Notes: a model not told the origin generated them from the letters alone. DNA of 64,000 nt from Micromonospora chaiyaphumensis (GCF_900091435.1 NZ_FMCS01000018.1:1-64000), one strand, 5' to 3'. Positions 25,466 through 35,745 are shown, counted from the stretch's first letter. Program-made: numbers and translations.

Positions 25466-26227
25466 TCAGGAGATCCTGCGACGGTAGGTGACGCCGGCGA
25501 ACACGTAGGCCGCGACGAGAATGCCGATGCACCAGGCGAGGGCGATCCAGATGTCGGTGCCGACCCTCTGCTCGGTGTACAGGTCCCGGATCGCGTTGAC
25601 GATGGAGGTGACCGGCTGGTGCTCGGCGAACGCGCGCACCGGGCCGGGCATGGACCCGGTGGGCACGAAGGCCGAGCTGATGAACGGCAGGAAGACGAGC
25701 GGGTAGGAGAATGCGCTCGCGCCGTCCACCGACTTCGCCGTGAGTCCGGGGATCACGGCGATCCAGGTCAGCGCCAGGGTGAACAGGACCAGGATGCCGG
25801 CGACCGCGAGCCACCCCAGGACCCCGGCCCCGGTGCGGAAGCCGATGAGGAGGGCGACTCCGATCACCACCACGAGCGAGATCAGGTTGGCGACCAGCGA
25901 GGTCAGGACGTGCGCCCACAGCACGGCGGACCGGGCGATCGGCATGGACTGGAACCGTTCGAAGATGCCGCCCTGCAGGTCCAGGAAGAGCCGGTAGGCG
26001 GTGTAGGAGATGCCCGAGGCGATCGTGATGAGCAGGATGCCGGGCAGCAGGTAGTTGACGTACGAGTCGGACCCGGTCTCGATGGCGCCGCCGAAGACGT
26101 AGACGAACAGCAGCAGGAAGGCGATCGGCATGATCGCCGTCGTGATGATGGTGTCCGGGCTGCGGGCGATGTGCCGCAGCGAACGCCCCAGGAGCACGGC
26201 GGTGTCGCCGAGGAAGTGCTTGTTCAT
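25466..26227 (-). CDS. ABC-2 type (DrrB-like) transporter permease
   Basis: The 253-residue protein has six hydrophobic segments and the ABC-2/DrrB family profile: TIITTAIMPIAFLLLFVYVFGG in the first membrane helix, FERFQSMPIARSAVLWAH after the second, and a C-terminal FAEHQPVTSIVNAIRDL. It forms the membrane channel for the ATPase encoded upstream. The ATG overlaps the ATPase stop (ATGA). DrrAB-type systems export hydrophobic drugs or lipids; the cargo is unknown. Confidence 0.92.
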   Translation of the reverse strand: MNKHFLGDTAVLLGRSLRHIARSPDTIITTAIMPIAFLLLFVYVFGGAIETGSDSYVNYLLPGILLITIASGISYTAYRLFLDLQGGIFERFQSMPIARSAVLWAHVLTSLVANLISLVVVIGVALLIGFRTGAGVLGWLAVAGILVLFTLALTWIAVIPGLTAKSVDGASAFSYPLVFLPFISSAFVPTGSMPGPVRAFAEHQPVTSIVNAIRDLYTEQRVGTDIWIALAWCIGILVAAYVFAGVTYRRRIS

Positions 26228-27021
26228 CGCTGTTCCCTGTCCGTTCCGGCGCCGACGAGGGTGAGAAAGACGTCTTCGAGGGTCGGTTGCTTCTCGACGT
26301 ACTCGACCTCGGCCGGTGGCAGGAGCCGCTTGAGCTCGTCGAGGGTGCCGTTCACGAGGATCCGGCCCTCGTGGAGGATCGCGATGCGGTCGGCGAGCTG
26401 CTCCGCCTCGTCGAGGTACTGGGTGGTGAGCAGCACCGTCGTGCCGCCCCGGGCGAGGTCCCGGACGGCCTGCCACACCTCGATGCGCGCCTCCGGGTCC
26501 AGCCCGGTCGTCGGCTCGTCGAGGAAGATGACCGGCGGGTTCCCGATGAGGCTCATCGCGATGTCGAGCCGGCGGCGCATGCCCCCGGAATACGTCGCCA
26601 CCCGCCGGTTGCCCGCCTCGGTCAGCGAGAAGCGCCGCAGCAGGTCGTCGGCGATGGCACCCGGGTCCTTGAGGTGCCTCAGCCTGGCCACCAGGACGAG
26701 GTTCTCCCGGCCGCTGAGGATCTGGTCGACCGCCGCGAACTGCCCGGTGAGGCTGATGGACTCGCGCACGTCGGCCGCCTGCGTCGCGACGTCGAAGCCG
26801 TTGACCCGGGCGGTCCCGGCGTCGGCCTTGAGCAGCGTGGAGAGGATCTTCACCATCGTGGTCTTGCCGGCCCCGTTCGAGCCGAGCAAGGCGAAGATGC
26901 TGCCCCGCGCCACGTCGACGTCCACGCCGCGCAGCACCGTGACCTGCTTGAACGACTTCTCCAGGCCGCGCACGCGTATCGCGGGCTGCTCGACCTGATG
27001 CTCCGTTGGGGGAATGCTCAT
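26224..27021 (-). CDS. DrrA-type ABC transporter ATP-binding protein
   Basis: The 265-residue ATPase has Walker A GSNGAGKTT, the daunorubicin-resistance-family signature YSGGMRRRLDIAMSLI, Walker B VIFLDEPTTGLD and the H-loop region LLTTQYLDEAEQLADRI. The Q-Y-L-D-E-A form is diagnostic of DrrA-like exporters. It is the first gene of a three-gene minus-strand operon with the permease and MerR regulator. ATG 27021 (MSIPPTEH) is chosen because family N-termini begin near here. Confidence 0.93.
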   Translation of the reverse strand: MSIPPTEHQVEQPAIRVRGLEKSFKQVTVLRGVDVDVARGSIFALLGSNGAGKTTMVKILSTLLKADAGTARVNGFDVATQAADVRESISLTGQFAAVDQILSGRENLVLVARLRHLKDPGAIADDLLRRFSLTEAGNRRVATYSGGMRRRLDIAMSLIGNPPVIFLDEPTTGLDPEARIEVWQAVRDLARGGTTVLLTTQYLDEAEQLADRIAILHEGRILVNGTLDELKRLLPPAEVEYVEKQPTLEDVFLTLVGAGTDREQR

Positions 27022-27086
27022 GGGAGCAGCATGGGGGGTTGACGCAGCGTCAGGGTCAAGCCCTCGGGACGAATTGTCAGGCGACG

Positions 27087-27108
27087 TTGGTCGGCGGCCG
27101 CCGACCAA
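27087..27108 (-). terminator. Perfect 22-bp palindrome, probable terminator of the ABC exporter gene
   Basis: An 11-base arm (TTGGTCGGCGG) is followed directly by its complement, about 40 bp after the stop of the minus-strand ABC exporter at 27148. The same GTCGGCGGCCGCCG core recurs at about 27129. There is no U tract. Confidence 0.5.
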
Positions 27109-27147
27109 GTGCCCGTTGGCGGTGGGCAGGTCGGCGGCCGCCGGGGG

Positions 27148-29151
27148 CTAGTTGGCGGCGGCCGGGGGCAGGGCCTCCTGGGCCACGTAGGTGCCGACCG
27201 GGACGGTGGTGACCACCGGCTCCGGCTGCTCCGGCCGCTCCGGCTCGGCGTAGGGCGCCGGCGAGTCGGTGACCGCGAACTGCGTGCGGTAGAGCTCGGC
27301 GTAGAGGCCGCCGACGGCCACCAGCTCGTCGTGCCGGCCGCGCTCGACGATCCGCCCCTCGTCGAGGACGAGGATCTGGTCGGCCTCGCGGACGGTCGAC
27401 AGCCGGTGCGCGATCACCAGCGCGGTACGCCCGGTCAGCGCCACCGACAGCGCCCGCTGCACCGCCGCCTCGCTCTCCGAGTCGAGGTGGGCCGTGGCCT
27501 CGTCGAGGATCACGATCGACGGGGCCTTGAGCAGCAGCCGAGCGATGGCGATGCGCTGCTTCTCGCCGCCGGAGAAGCGGTAGCCGCGCTCGCCCACCGT
27601 GGTGTCCAGCCCGTCGGGCAGGGCCCGGACCAGGTCGGCGACCTGCGCGCCGGCCAGCGCGGCCCAGATCTCGTCGTCGGTCGCGTCCGGCTTGGCGTAG
27701 CGCAGGTTCTCGCGGATGGTCTCGTGGAACAGGTGCGAGTCCTGCGTGACCACGCCGATCTCGTCGCGGAGCGAGGCGAGCGTCGCGTCCCGGACGTCGA
27801 CCCCGCCGACCAGCACCTGGCCGTCGCTCACGTCGTAGATCCGGGAGATGAGCATGGAGAGCGTGGACTTGCCCGCGCCCGAGGGGCCGACGAGGGCCAC
27901 CATCTGCCCGGGCTCGACGGCGAACGAGACGCCCTTGAGCACCGGCTCGTTGACCGTGCGGTCGAGCGCGGCGACCTCCTCCAGGGAGGCCAGCGAGACC
28001 TCGGCGGCGCTCGGGTAGCGGAAGCGCACGTCGCGGAACTCGACCCGGCCGTTGCCCCGCGGCACCGGCACGGCGTCGGGCTTCTCGTCGATGCCCGGGC
28101 GCAGGTCGAGCACCTCGAAGACCCGGTCGAAGGAGACCAGCGCGCTCATCACGTCGACGCGGACGTTGGACAGCGCCGTGAGCGGGCCGTAGAGGCGGGT
28201 GAGCAGCAGCGCCAGCTTGACCACGGTGCCGGCGCTGACCGCGCCGGTGACGGCGAGCCAGCCGCCGAGCCCGTAGGTGAGTGCCTGGGCCAGGGAGGCG
28301 ACCAGCAGCATGGCCACGAAGAAGGTGCGCGAGTACATGGCCGACTGGATGCCGATGTCGCGGACCCGCTCGGCCCGGCCGGCGAACCGCGCCGCCTCGA
28401 CATCGGGCGAGCCGAACAGCTTGACCAGCAGGGCGCCCGAGACGTTGAACCGCTCGGTCATGGTCGCGTTCATCTTGGCGTCGAGGTTGTACGACTCGCG
28501 GGTGATCTCGGCCAGCCGCCGCCCGACCCGGCGGGCCGGGATGATGAAGATGGGCAGCAGCACGAGCGCCAGCACGGTGATCTGCCAGGACAGCACGAGC
28601 ATCGCCCCGGCGGTGAGCACCAGCTGGATGACGTTGCTGACCACGCCGGACAGCGTCGAGGTGAACGCCCGCTGGGCGCCCAGGACGTCGTTGTTGAGCC
28701 GGCTGACCAGCGCACCGGTCTGGGTGCGGGTGAAGAACTGCAGCGGCATCCGCTGGACGTGGTCGTAGACCCGAGTGCGCAGGTCGAGGATGATGCCCTC
28801 GCCGATCCGCGCCGAATACCACCGCTGGGCGAGCGAGAAGAGCGCGTCGGCCACGGCCAGCACCGCGATGATCAGCGCGAGCCGGACCACGGTGGCGCCC
28901 GCGTCGTCGCCACCGCCGGCGATCGCGTCGATGACGTCACCGGCGAGCAGCGGGGTGGCCACCCCGATCACCGCGGCGATCACCACGGTGACGAGGAAGA
29001 CGACGATGTCGCGCCGGTAGGGCCGGGCGAACGCGACGATGCGCTTGGCGGTGCCGCGCTTGAGCTGGTGGGTGGAGATCTCGTCGCGGTTGCGCATCGA
29101 CCGGAGCATGCTCCAGCCGCCCATGCCGCCACCGGCCATCGGGTTGGACAC
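27148..29151 (-). CDS. ABC transporter, fused permease and ATPase (exporter type)
   Basis: The 667-residue exporter half has six membrane helices in residues about 45-345 and an ATPase with Walker A GPSGAGKST, signature FSGGEKQR, Walker B IVILDEATAHLD and the H-loop in VIAHRLSTV. The domain order is that of MsbA/LmrA-like multidrug or lipid exporters. It works as a dimer; no second half-transporter gene is adjacent, so a homodimer is likely. GTG 29151 is preceded by GGAGGTGAC, an excellent ribosome site. The N-terminus is Gly/Met-rich and the C-terminal 45 residues are Pro/Glu-rich. A linker with an unusual SLASLEEVAAL insert lies before Walker A. Confidence 0.92.
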   Translation of the reverse strand: MSNPMAGGGMGGWSMLRSMRNRDEISTHQLKRGTAKRIVAFARPYRRDIVVFLVTVVIAAVIGVATPLLAGDVIDAIAGGGDDAGATVVRLALIIAVLAVADALFSLAQRWYSARIGEGIILDLRTRVYDHVQRMPLQFFTRTQTGALVSRLNNDVLGAQRAFTSTLSGVVSNVIQLVLTAGAMLVLSWQITVLALVLLPIFIIPARRVGRRLAEITRESYNLDAKMNATMTERFNVSGALLVKLFGSPDVEAARFAGRAERVRDIGIQSAMYSRTFFVAMLLVASLAQALTYGLGGWLAVTGAVSAGTVVKLALLLTRLYGPLTALSNVRVDVMSALVSFDRVFEVLDLRPGIDEKPDAVPVPRGNGRVEFRDVRFRYPSAAEVSLASLEEVAALDRTVNEPVLKGVSFAVEPGQMVALVGPSGAGKSTLSMLISRIYDVSDGQVLVGGVDVRDATLASLRDEIGVVTQDSHLFHETIRENLRYAKPDATDDEIWAALAGAQVADLVRALPDGLDTTVGERGYRFSGGEKQRIAIARLLLKAPSIVILDEATAHLDSESEAAVQRALSVALTGRTALVIAHRLSTVREADQILVLDEGRIVERGRHDELVAVGGLYAELYRTQFAVTDSPAPYAEPERPEQPEPVVTTVPVGTYVAQEALPPAAAN

Positions 29152-29253
29152 TCGTCACCTCCGGGTCGTCGGCAGCCGTGGACCGTCGGGGTCAATTCTC
29201 CCGACGACTACGACAACCTTGCGAGTAACCCGGATCTTCCCGAACGGTCCTTA

Positions 29254-30021
29254 CTATTCGCCCCGCCCGGCCAGGTCACGGATCCGCCGGGTCTGTGCCT
29301 CCCGCTCGGCCCGCTGCTGCTCGGCGTGACTGCGCCCACCCGCACCCGCGAGCAGCGCCTTGATCTCCACGATCGCGTCCCGGTTGTTGGCCAGCAGGCC
29401 CGCCGTCAGGTCGCGCACCGCGCCGTCGAGCTCCGCGGCCGTCACGACGAGGGTGGCCAGGCCGATCCGGTCCGCCTCGGCGGCGTCCATCCGGCGGCCG
29501 GTGGCGCAGATCTCCAGCGCACGGGAATAGCCGACCAGCTCGGCCAGGCGCTTGGTGCCGGCCAGGTCGGGGACCAGACCGAGGGTCACCTCGGCCATGG
29601 AGAGCTTCGCGTCCTCGGCGAGCACCCGCAGGTCGCAGGCGAGGGCGAGCTGGAACCCGGCGCCGATGGCGTGGCCCTGCACCGCGGCGATCGAGATCAC
29701 GTCCGGCCGGTGCAGCCAGGTGAAACCGCCCTGGTACTCCGCGATCCGGTCGGCGCACTCCTGCTCGGGCAGGGTGGACAGCTCGGCGAAGGAGCCCGGG
29801 CCGGAGGAGCCGGCGACCGACAGGTCGAGGCCGGCGGAGAAGGCCCGCCCCTCGCCACGCACCACGACGACGCGCACGTCGCCGGGCAGCTCCCGGGAGA
29901 AGTCGCTCATCGCGCGCCACATGGCCGGGGTCTGGGCGTTGAGCACGTCGGGCCGGCACAACGTCACCGTCGCGACCGGCCCGTCGCAGTCGAGTCGTAC
30001 TCCGGTCGTCTCGGCGGTCAC
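29254..30021 (-). CDS. Enoyl-CoA hydratase/isomerase family protein
   Basis: The 255-residue crotonase-fold protein has FSAGLDLSV (first oxyanion-hole segment), VQGHAIGAGFQLALACDLRV (second oxyanion-hole segment) and SMAEVTLGLVPDLAGTKRL, where Glu acts as acid-base. These features fit a hydratase of beta-oxidation, although the second catalytic Glu is replaced by D-x-A-G in VPDLAG, a pattern also seen in isomerases. GTG 30021 begins the conserved VTAETTGVRL; no good Shine-Dalgarno is seen. It follows the small HTH gene by 46 bp on the same strand. Confidence 0.88.
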   Translation of the reverse strand: MTAETTGVRLDCDGPVATVTLCRPDVLNAQTPAMWRAMSDFSRELPGDVRVVVVRGEGRAFSAGLDLSVAGSSGPGSFAELSTLPEQECADRIAEYQGGFTWLHRPDVISIAAVQGHAIGAGFQLALACDLRVLAEDAKLSMAEVTLGLVPDLAGTKRLAELVGYSRALEICATGRRMDAAEADRIGLATLVVTAAELDGAVRDLTAGLLANNRDAIVEIKALLAGAGGRSHAEQQRAEREAQTRRIRDLAGRGE

Positions 30022-30067
30022 CGGACCGCCCGGAGCACAGCGCTGATGGACGACGCTGGGGGGCGGG

Positions 30068-30295
30068 TCACGCCTTCTTGCGGCGCCGGGCGCCGCCACG
30101 CTGCCGCAGCTGCACCCCGGACTCGGTGAGCACCCGGTGGATGAACCCGTAGGAGCGGCCGGTCGAGGCCGCGAGCGCACGGATGCTCTCACCCGAGGTG
30201 TACCGCTTTACCAGGTCCTTGGCGAGCGTCTGGCGCTCGGCCCCGACGATCCGGCGACCCTTCTCAGTGCTGGTGGCTGTGCCGGTGGCTGCCAT
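30068..30295 (-). CDS. Small helix-turn-helix protein (resolvase-type HTH)
   Basis: The 75-residue basic protein has a single HTH: RQTLAKDLVKRYTSGESIRALAASTGRSYGFIHRVLTESG (abridged), then a very basic tail RQRGGARRRKKA. Near-identical small proteins are conserved throughout actinobacteria as putative DNA-binding proteins of unknown role. The ATG follows a promoter-like A/T-richer region. It may be co-transcribed with the enoyl-CoA hydratase. Confidence 0.85.
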   Translation of the reverse strand: MAATGTATSTEKGRRIVGAERQTLAKDLVKRYTSGESIRALAASTGRSYGFIHRVLTESGVQLRQRGGARRRKKA

Positions 30296-30507
30296 GCTGA
30301 TTCCTCACGTCCCAGACTGTGCGGTTCGGATACGGTCCCACCTATTAGACCGCCTCGAACGATCATGCGCCAGATATCAACTATTCGCCAACCGACACGC
30401 TATGCAATGTCAGCTTCCCGATAGAGTGATCCTTCTGACCGGTCAGCCGGCGCCGTCCGGCCGGATCATGAGAAGCCGCCCGGCCGGCCGACCCGTACGC
30501 TTCCGGG

Positions 30508-30788
30508 GTGATCGACCTGCCGGCCGCGGCGGCCGCCGCCGATCGCGCTGGGCGTCCGCGCCCTGCTGACCCGCCGGCGCGACGACGACGAGCCGCCCGC
30601 CGTGGTGGGCAGCCTGCTCGGCGTGGCCGGGGTGACGGTGGCCAACGGCGCCGACAACATCGCCGTCCACGTGCCGGTGTCCCGCTCGCTCGACCCGGGC
30701 CGGCCACTGGCTGGTCCCGGCCGTCTTCGTCGCCCTCGGCGTGGTCATCCTGACCACCTCCGGCGTCCTCCCCCGCCTGCTTCCCTGA
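30508..30788 (+). pseudogene. Decayed CadD-like cadmium resistance transporter gene
   Basis: Three pieces of a CadD-family membrane transporter can be read in three different plus-strand frames. The first is a GTG start with MIDLPAAAAA (frame of 30508). The second is PIALGVRALL followed by VAGVTVANGADNIAVHVPV, the family's signature around N-G-x-D-N-I (frame of 30542). The last is GHWLVPAVFVALGVVIL ending in a TGA at 30786-30788. Intact CadD proteins have about 200 residues; only about 90 codons remain. The breaks are deletions that change frame, so no functional protein is possible. The family call rests on motifs known from CadD. Confidence 0.7.
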
Positions 30789-30793
30789 CGGGG

Positions 30794-32401
<1,608 letters not shown>

Positions 32402-32455
32402 GTCGGGGTACTCGCTCTCGGGGTTCGGCGAAGGGCTGACTCAGGGCACGCGAAA

Positions 32456-32486
32456 GCGCCGGCGGGTCATCAGTTCCCGTCGGCGC
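32456..32486 (-). promoter_or_regulatory. Leader hairpin upstream of the ABC-F gene, possible attenuator
   Basis: On the minus strand GCGCCGACGGG, a 9-base loop, CCCGCCGGCGC (10 of 11 pairs) is followed by TTTCG, 55 bp before the ABC-F start. A very short reading frame with GTG start, encoding VLRCEG, stops just upstream of the hairpin. A terminator-like hairpin in the leader of an ABC-F gene fits ribosome-mediated attenuation, but the alternative antiterminator fold has not been computed. Confidence 0.4.
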
Positions 32487-32650
32487 GGGGCCGTTCAGCC
32501 TTCGCAGCGCAGCACGAGGCAATTGTACCGGGCGGCCCGCGGCGGGCCCGCCGGATTACCGCGCAAGATCATCGGGTACCGAAAACCCCGTCCGGACCCG
32601 GTCCGGTACCGCAACCACCACACACGGACTAATCGGTGATCGGGGTCAAC

Positions 32651-33562
32651 ATGGAGCTGAACGAGAACGCGCGGGTCGACACCAGCCAGGTGGAGGATCG
32701 GCGAGGGTCCGGCGGAGGCGGCGGGATGGGCATCCCGATCCCGATCGGCGGCGGCCGGGGCGGGATCGTGGGCCTCATCATCGCCGTCCTGGTCGCCCTG
32801 GTGGGCGGCGGCTTCGGGCTGAACGCGGCCACCAACGGCGGCGGCTCCGAGCAGGGCGACAACACCTCGCTGGAGCAGAAGTGCTCGGCGCAGGACGCGC
32901 TGGAACAGCTCGACTGCCGCAACACGCTCTACGTCAACTCGATCCAGGCGTACTGGCGGACCGCCATGCCCGAGGTCTTCGGCGACCAGTACAAGCCGTC
33001 GAAGACCGTGTTCTTCAGCCAGAACGTGAGCACCGGCTGCGGCGCGGCCGACTCCGGCGTCGGCCCGTTCTACTGCCCGGCCGACGACCTGGTCTACATC
33101 GACCTCACCTTCTACCGCCTGCTCGCCGACCAGCTCGGCGCCGAGGGCGAGTTCGCGCAGCCGTACGTGCTGGCCCACGAGTACGGGCACCACGTGCAGG
33201 ACCTGCTCGGCACCGAGGCGCAGATGCGCCGCCAGCAGCAGCGCGACCCGCAGAACGCCAACGCCCTCTCGGTGAAGCTGGAGCTGCAGGCCGACTGCTA
33301 CGCCGGCGCCTGGGCGAAGAACGCCACCGGCACCTCCGACGAGCAGGGCCAGAAGATCTTCAAGAGCATCACCGACCAGGACATCCAGCAGGCGATCGAC
33401 ACGGCCGAGAAGATCGGTGACGACGCGATCCAGCAGCGCTCGGGCCGGCCGGTGAACCCGGACGAGTTCACCCACGGCACCTCCGAGCAGCGCAAGCAGT
33501 GGTTCACCAAGGGCTTCTCCACCGGCGACCCGAAGGCGTGCGACACCTTCGGCGCCGCGTAG
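32651..33562 (+). CDS. Neutral zinc metallopeptidase (YpfJ-like), membrane anchored
   Basis: The 303-residue protein has an N-terminal disordered Gly-rich segment, one membrane helix (GGIVGLIIAVLVALVGGGFGL, about residues 37-57) and an extracytoplasmic domain with AHEYGHHVQDLLG, the HExxH zinc site, plus ELQADCYAGAW carrying a downstream acidic ligand. This fits the PF04228 zinc peptidase family, whose substrates are unknown. Four Cys (QKCSAQ, LDCRNT, TGCGAA, FYCPAD) may form disulfides outside the cell. ATG 32651 (MELNENAR) is preferred to GTG 32636. Confidence 0.88.
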   Translation: MELNENARVDTSQVEDRRGSGGGGGMGIPIPIGGGRGGIVGLIIAVLVALVGGGFGLNAATNGGGSEQGDNTSLEQKCSAQDALEQLDCRNTLYVNSIQAYWRTAMPEVFGDQYKPSKTVFFSQNVSTGCGAADSGVGPFYCPADDLVYIDLTFYRLLADQLGAEGEFAQPYVLAHEYGHHVQDLLGTEAQMRRQQQRDPQNANALSVKLELQADCYAGAWAKNATGTSDEQGQKIFKSITDQDIQQAIDTAEKIGDDAIQQRSGRPVNPDEFTHGTSEQRKQWFTKGFSTGDPKACDTFGAA

Positions 33563-33583
33563 TAAGCCGGAACGGTTCCGCCC

Positions 33584-33637
33584 TCGGGCCGCCGTCCTGC
33601 CCCGCCGGATGTCCCGGCAGGCAGGCCGGCGGCCCGA
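33584..33637. terminator. Convergent terminator between the zinc peptidase and RCC1 genes
   Basis: The outer arms TCGGGCCGCCG and CGGCGGCCCGA are perfect over 11 bp, and an inner CCTGCC/GGCAGG pair extends the stem past a bulge. It lies 21 bp after the peptidase stop and 15 bp after the RCC1 stop, so it can serve both. Confidence 0.6.
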
Positions 33638-33652
33638 TGTCGTGACCCCGGG

Positions 33653-34867
33653 TCAGGCCGGCAGGGTCACCTGGCCCGGGGTGGGCCGTGGGGTGGTGGT
33701 GCCGTCGCCCAGCTGCCCCCCACTGTTGTCGCCCCAGCACCACAGGCCGCCGTCGGTACGGATCGCGCAGCTGTGGTCGGCGACGGCGGGGCCGCCCGTC
33801 CAGGTGGTGGCGTCACCGACGCGGGTCGGCGCGGTCCGGTGGGTGGTGGTGCCGTCGCCCACCTGCCCCGTCGTGTTCTTGCCCCAGCACCAGAGGCTGC
33901 CGTCGGTGCGGGACGCGCACGAGGTGTCGCCGCTCGCGCCGACCCGGCTCCACGTGGTGGCCGTGCCGACCTGGACCGGCGCGGTCTGGAAGCTGCCGCT
34001 CGCGCCCAGTTGCCCGTACCCGTTCTCACCCCAGCACCAGAGGGTGCCGCCCCGGACCCCGCAGGTGTGGGCGTAGCCGGCCGTGACGCCGGTCCACGTG
34101 GTCGCGGTGCCGACCTGTGCGGGCGTCGTCTGCGAGCCCAGGGTGCCGAGACCGAGCTGCCCGTCCGAGCTGTAGCCCCAGCACCACAGCGTGCCGTCGG
34201 TGCGGACGCCACAGGTGTGCGCGAAGCCGGTCGAGACGCTCGCCCAGTTGGTCGCCGTACCGACCTGCACCGGGGTCGTCGCGACGTACGGGGAGCTGCC
34301 GACGCCCAGCTGCGAGGTCCGGTTGAAACCCCAGCACCACAGGGTGCCGTCGGTCCGCACGGCGCAGGTGTGCGCGGGGCCGGCGTCGACCCTGGCCCAG
34401 GAGTTGGCGGTGCCCACCTGCACCGGGGTGCGGCGGCTGGTGGTGGTCCCGTCACCGAGCTGGCCCCGGAAGTTCGACCCCCAGCACCACAGCGTCCCGT
34501 CCGCCCGGACCGCGCAGGTGTGCCCTGAGCCGGCGTCGACGCCGGTCCAGGTGGCCGTGCCGACCCGCGCCGGCGTGCTCCGGTTCGTGGTGGTCCCGTC
34601 ACCGAGCTGGCCGCTGTAGTTCGAGCCCCAGCACAGCAGTCCCCCGTCGGTACGGAGGGCGCACGTGTGCGCGGCGCCCGCGGTGACGCCGGTGACCGCC
34701 GGGGCGGCGAGCACGCCACGCTGGGGTGCGGGGCTCGCGGCCGCCGTGCCCGTCGTCAACGCGGCGGTGAGCACGGCGCTACCGATGGACAACGCCGCCG
34801 CAGCGGCGAGAAACCTTGTCGCACGGCGCCACCGGGCCCGCGGCCGTCCGTCCTGATGTCCGCTCAT
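33653..34867 (-). CDS. Secreted RCC1-repeat (beta-propeller) protein
   Basis: The 404-residue protein has an N-terminal signal peptide (RRATRFLAAAAALSIGSAVL, ending near TTGTAAA) and then seven repeats of about 48 residues. Each repeat contains H-T-C-A-x-R-x-D-G-x-L-W-C-W-G and GQLGDGT-like turns, so it would form a seven-bladed RCC1 propeller. The two Cys of each repeat, 9-11 residues apart, probably make a disulfide per blade, fitting an extracellular location. The function is unknown; eukaryotic RCC1 activity should not be assumed. The start has GGGAGAG upstream, and longer readings add 27 non-signal residues. Confidence 0.88.
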   Translation of the reverse strand: MSGHQDGRPRARWRRATRFLAAAAALSIGSAVLTAALTTGTAAASPAPQRGVLAAPAVTGVTAGAAHTCALRTDGGLLCWGSNYSGQLGDGTTTNRSTPARVGTATWTGVDAGSGHTCAVRADGTLWCWGSNFRGQLGDGTTTSRRTPVQVGTANSWARVDAGPAHTCAVRTDGTLWCWGFNRTSQLGVGSSPYVATTPVQVGTATNWASVSTGFAHTCGVRTDGTLWCWGYSSDGQLGLGTLGSQTTPAQVGTATTWTGVTAGYAHTCGVRGGTLWCWGENGYGQLGASGSFQTAPVQVGTATTWSRVGASGDTSCASRTDGSLWCWGKNTTGQVGDGTTTHRTAPTRVGDATTWTGGPAVADHSCAIRTDGGLWCWGDNSGGQLGDGTTTPRPTPGQVTLPA

Positions 34868-35033
34868 GGAGTTGTTCTCTCCCAACGATGTCGGTGCCTG
34901 GATAGCGGAGACGAAGCTGCCCCGGTGGGTCGCCCGGAGACCCACCACTTCGTGGCACCGACCCTATGCATCGCCCTGCTTCAATGCATCAACGCCGAAC
35001 CGGATTGAGCCGTCTTGATGGGATCTTTCCCAT

Positions 35034-35672
35034 TCAGCGGACCAGGATGTGGACCGCCCGGGCCGCCGAGACGGCAGCGACCAGCACCGCCCGCCGGGGC
35101 TCGGGCACGTCGAGGAGGCGGCCGGCGCGCAGCGCCGTGAGCGCGGCCAGCCGGCGATCGGCCAGCACCGTGTCCACCGCCCGCCGGTCCCCGCCGCACA
35201 CCAGGGCCGTCAGGGTCGGCGCCTCCGGCAGCAGCAGGCGTACGGCCAGCTCGGCCGCGTCGCCCAGCGCCGCCTTCGCCTGGTTGTCGCGGCGCCGGGC
35301 GAAGCGCTGCTGGGACCAGCCGCCGGCGGCGGTGCGCCCCTGCACGTAGCGGGTGTCCACCTTGGAGACGACCAGCTCGGCGCCCTCGGCGACGCCGACC
35401 GCCACCGCGCCCTTGCGGGCCAGCAGCAGGCCGAGCCGGCGGGGCGCGCCGGCCGCGGTCACGAACCCGGGCACGTCGGCGGTCGCCGGGGCGCCGGGCG
35501 GGGTGTGCAGCTCGGCGGTCGCGCCGTCCGGGGCCGTGAGCAGCAGCCCGTACTCCTCGACGGTCGTGGTGTGCGGGCCGTGCCGGTCGGCGAAGCCCTC
35601 GACCCAGCGGGCGACGCGGCCCGGGTCGACCTCGACCCACCGGCCGCCCCCGGCCGCGGGTCGGCTGCTCAT
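35034..35672 (-). CDS. Actinobacterial Vms1/ANKZF1-like peptidyl-tRNA hydrolase (acVLRF1)
   Basis: The 212-residue protein carries the release-factor-like loop KVDTRYVQGRTAAGGWSQQR, the Gly-rich loop with the Gln of VLRF1 domains, followed by the basic FARRRDNQA helix. VLRF1 family members hydrolyse peptidyl-tRNA on split large ribosomal subunits, as Vms1 does in eukaryotes; the actinobacterial branch has been named acVLRF1. N-terminal WVEVDPGRVARWVEGFADRHG is also conserved. ATG 35672 (MSSRPAAGG) is chosen over an upstream start that adds six residues. Confidence 0.85.
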   Translation of the reverse strand: MSSRPAAGGGRWVEVDPGRVARWVEGFADRHGPHTTTVEEYGLLLTAPDGATAELHTPPGAPATADVPGFVTAAGAPRRLGLLLARKGAVAVGVAEGAELVVSKVDTRYVQGRTAAGGWSQQRFARRRDNQAKAALGDAAELAVRLLLPEAPTLTALVCGGDRRAVDTVLADRRLAALTALRAGRLLDVPEPRRAVLVAAVSAARAVHILVR

Positions 35673-35745
35673 GCCACGACGGTACGGCACCGGAAAACCG
35701 AACGCGGGAGGACACCGGTCCGGTGCCCTCCCGCGCCTCCCGACG

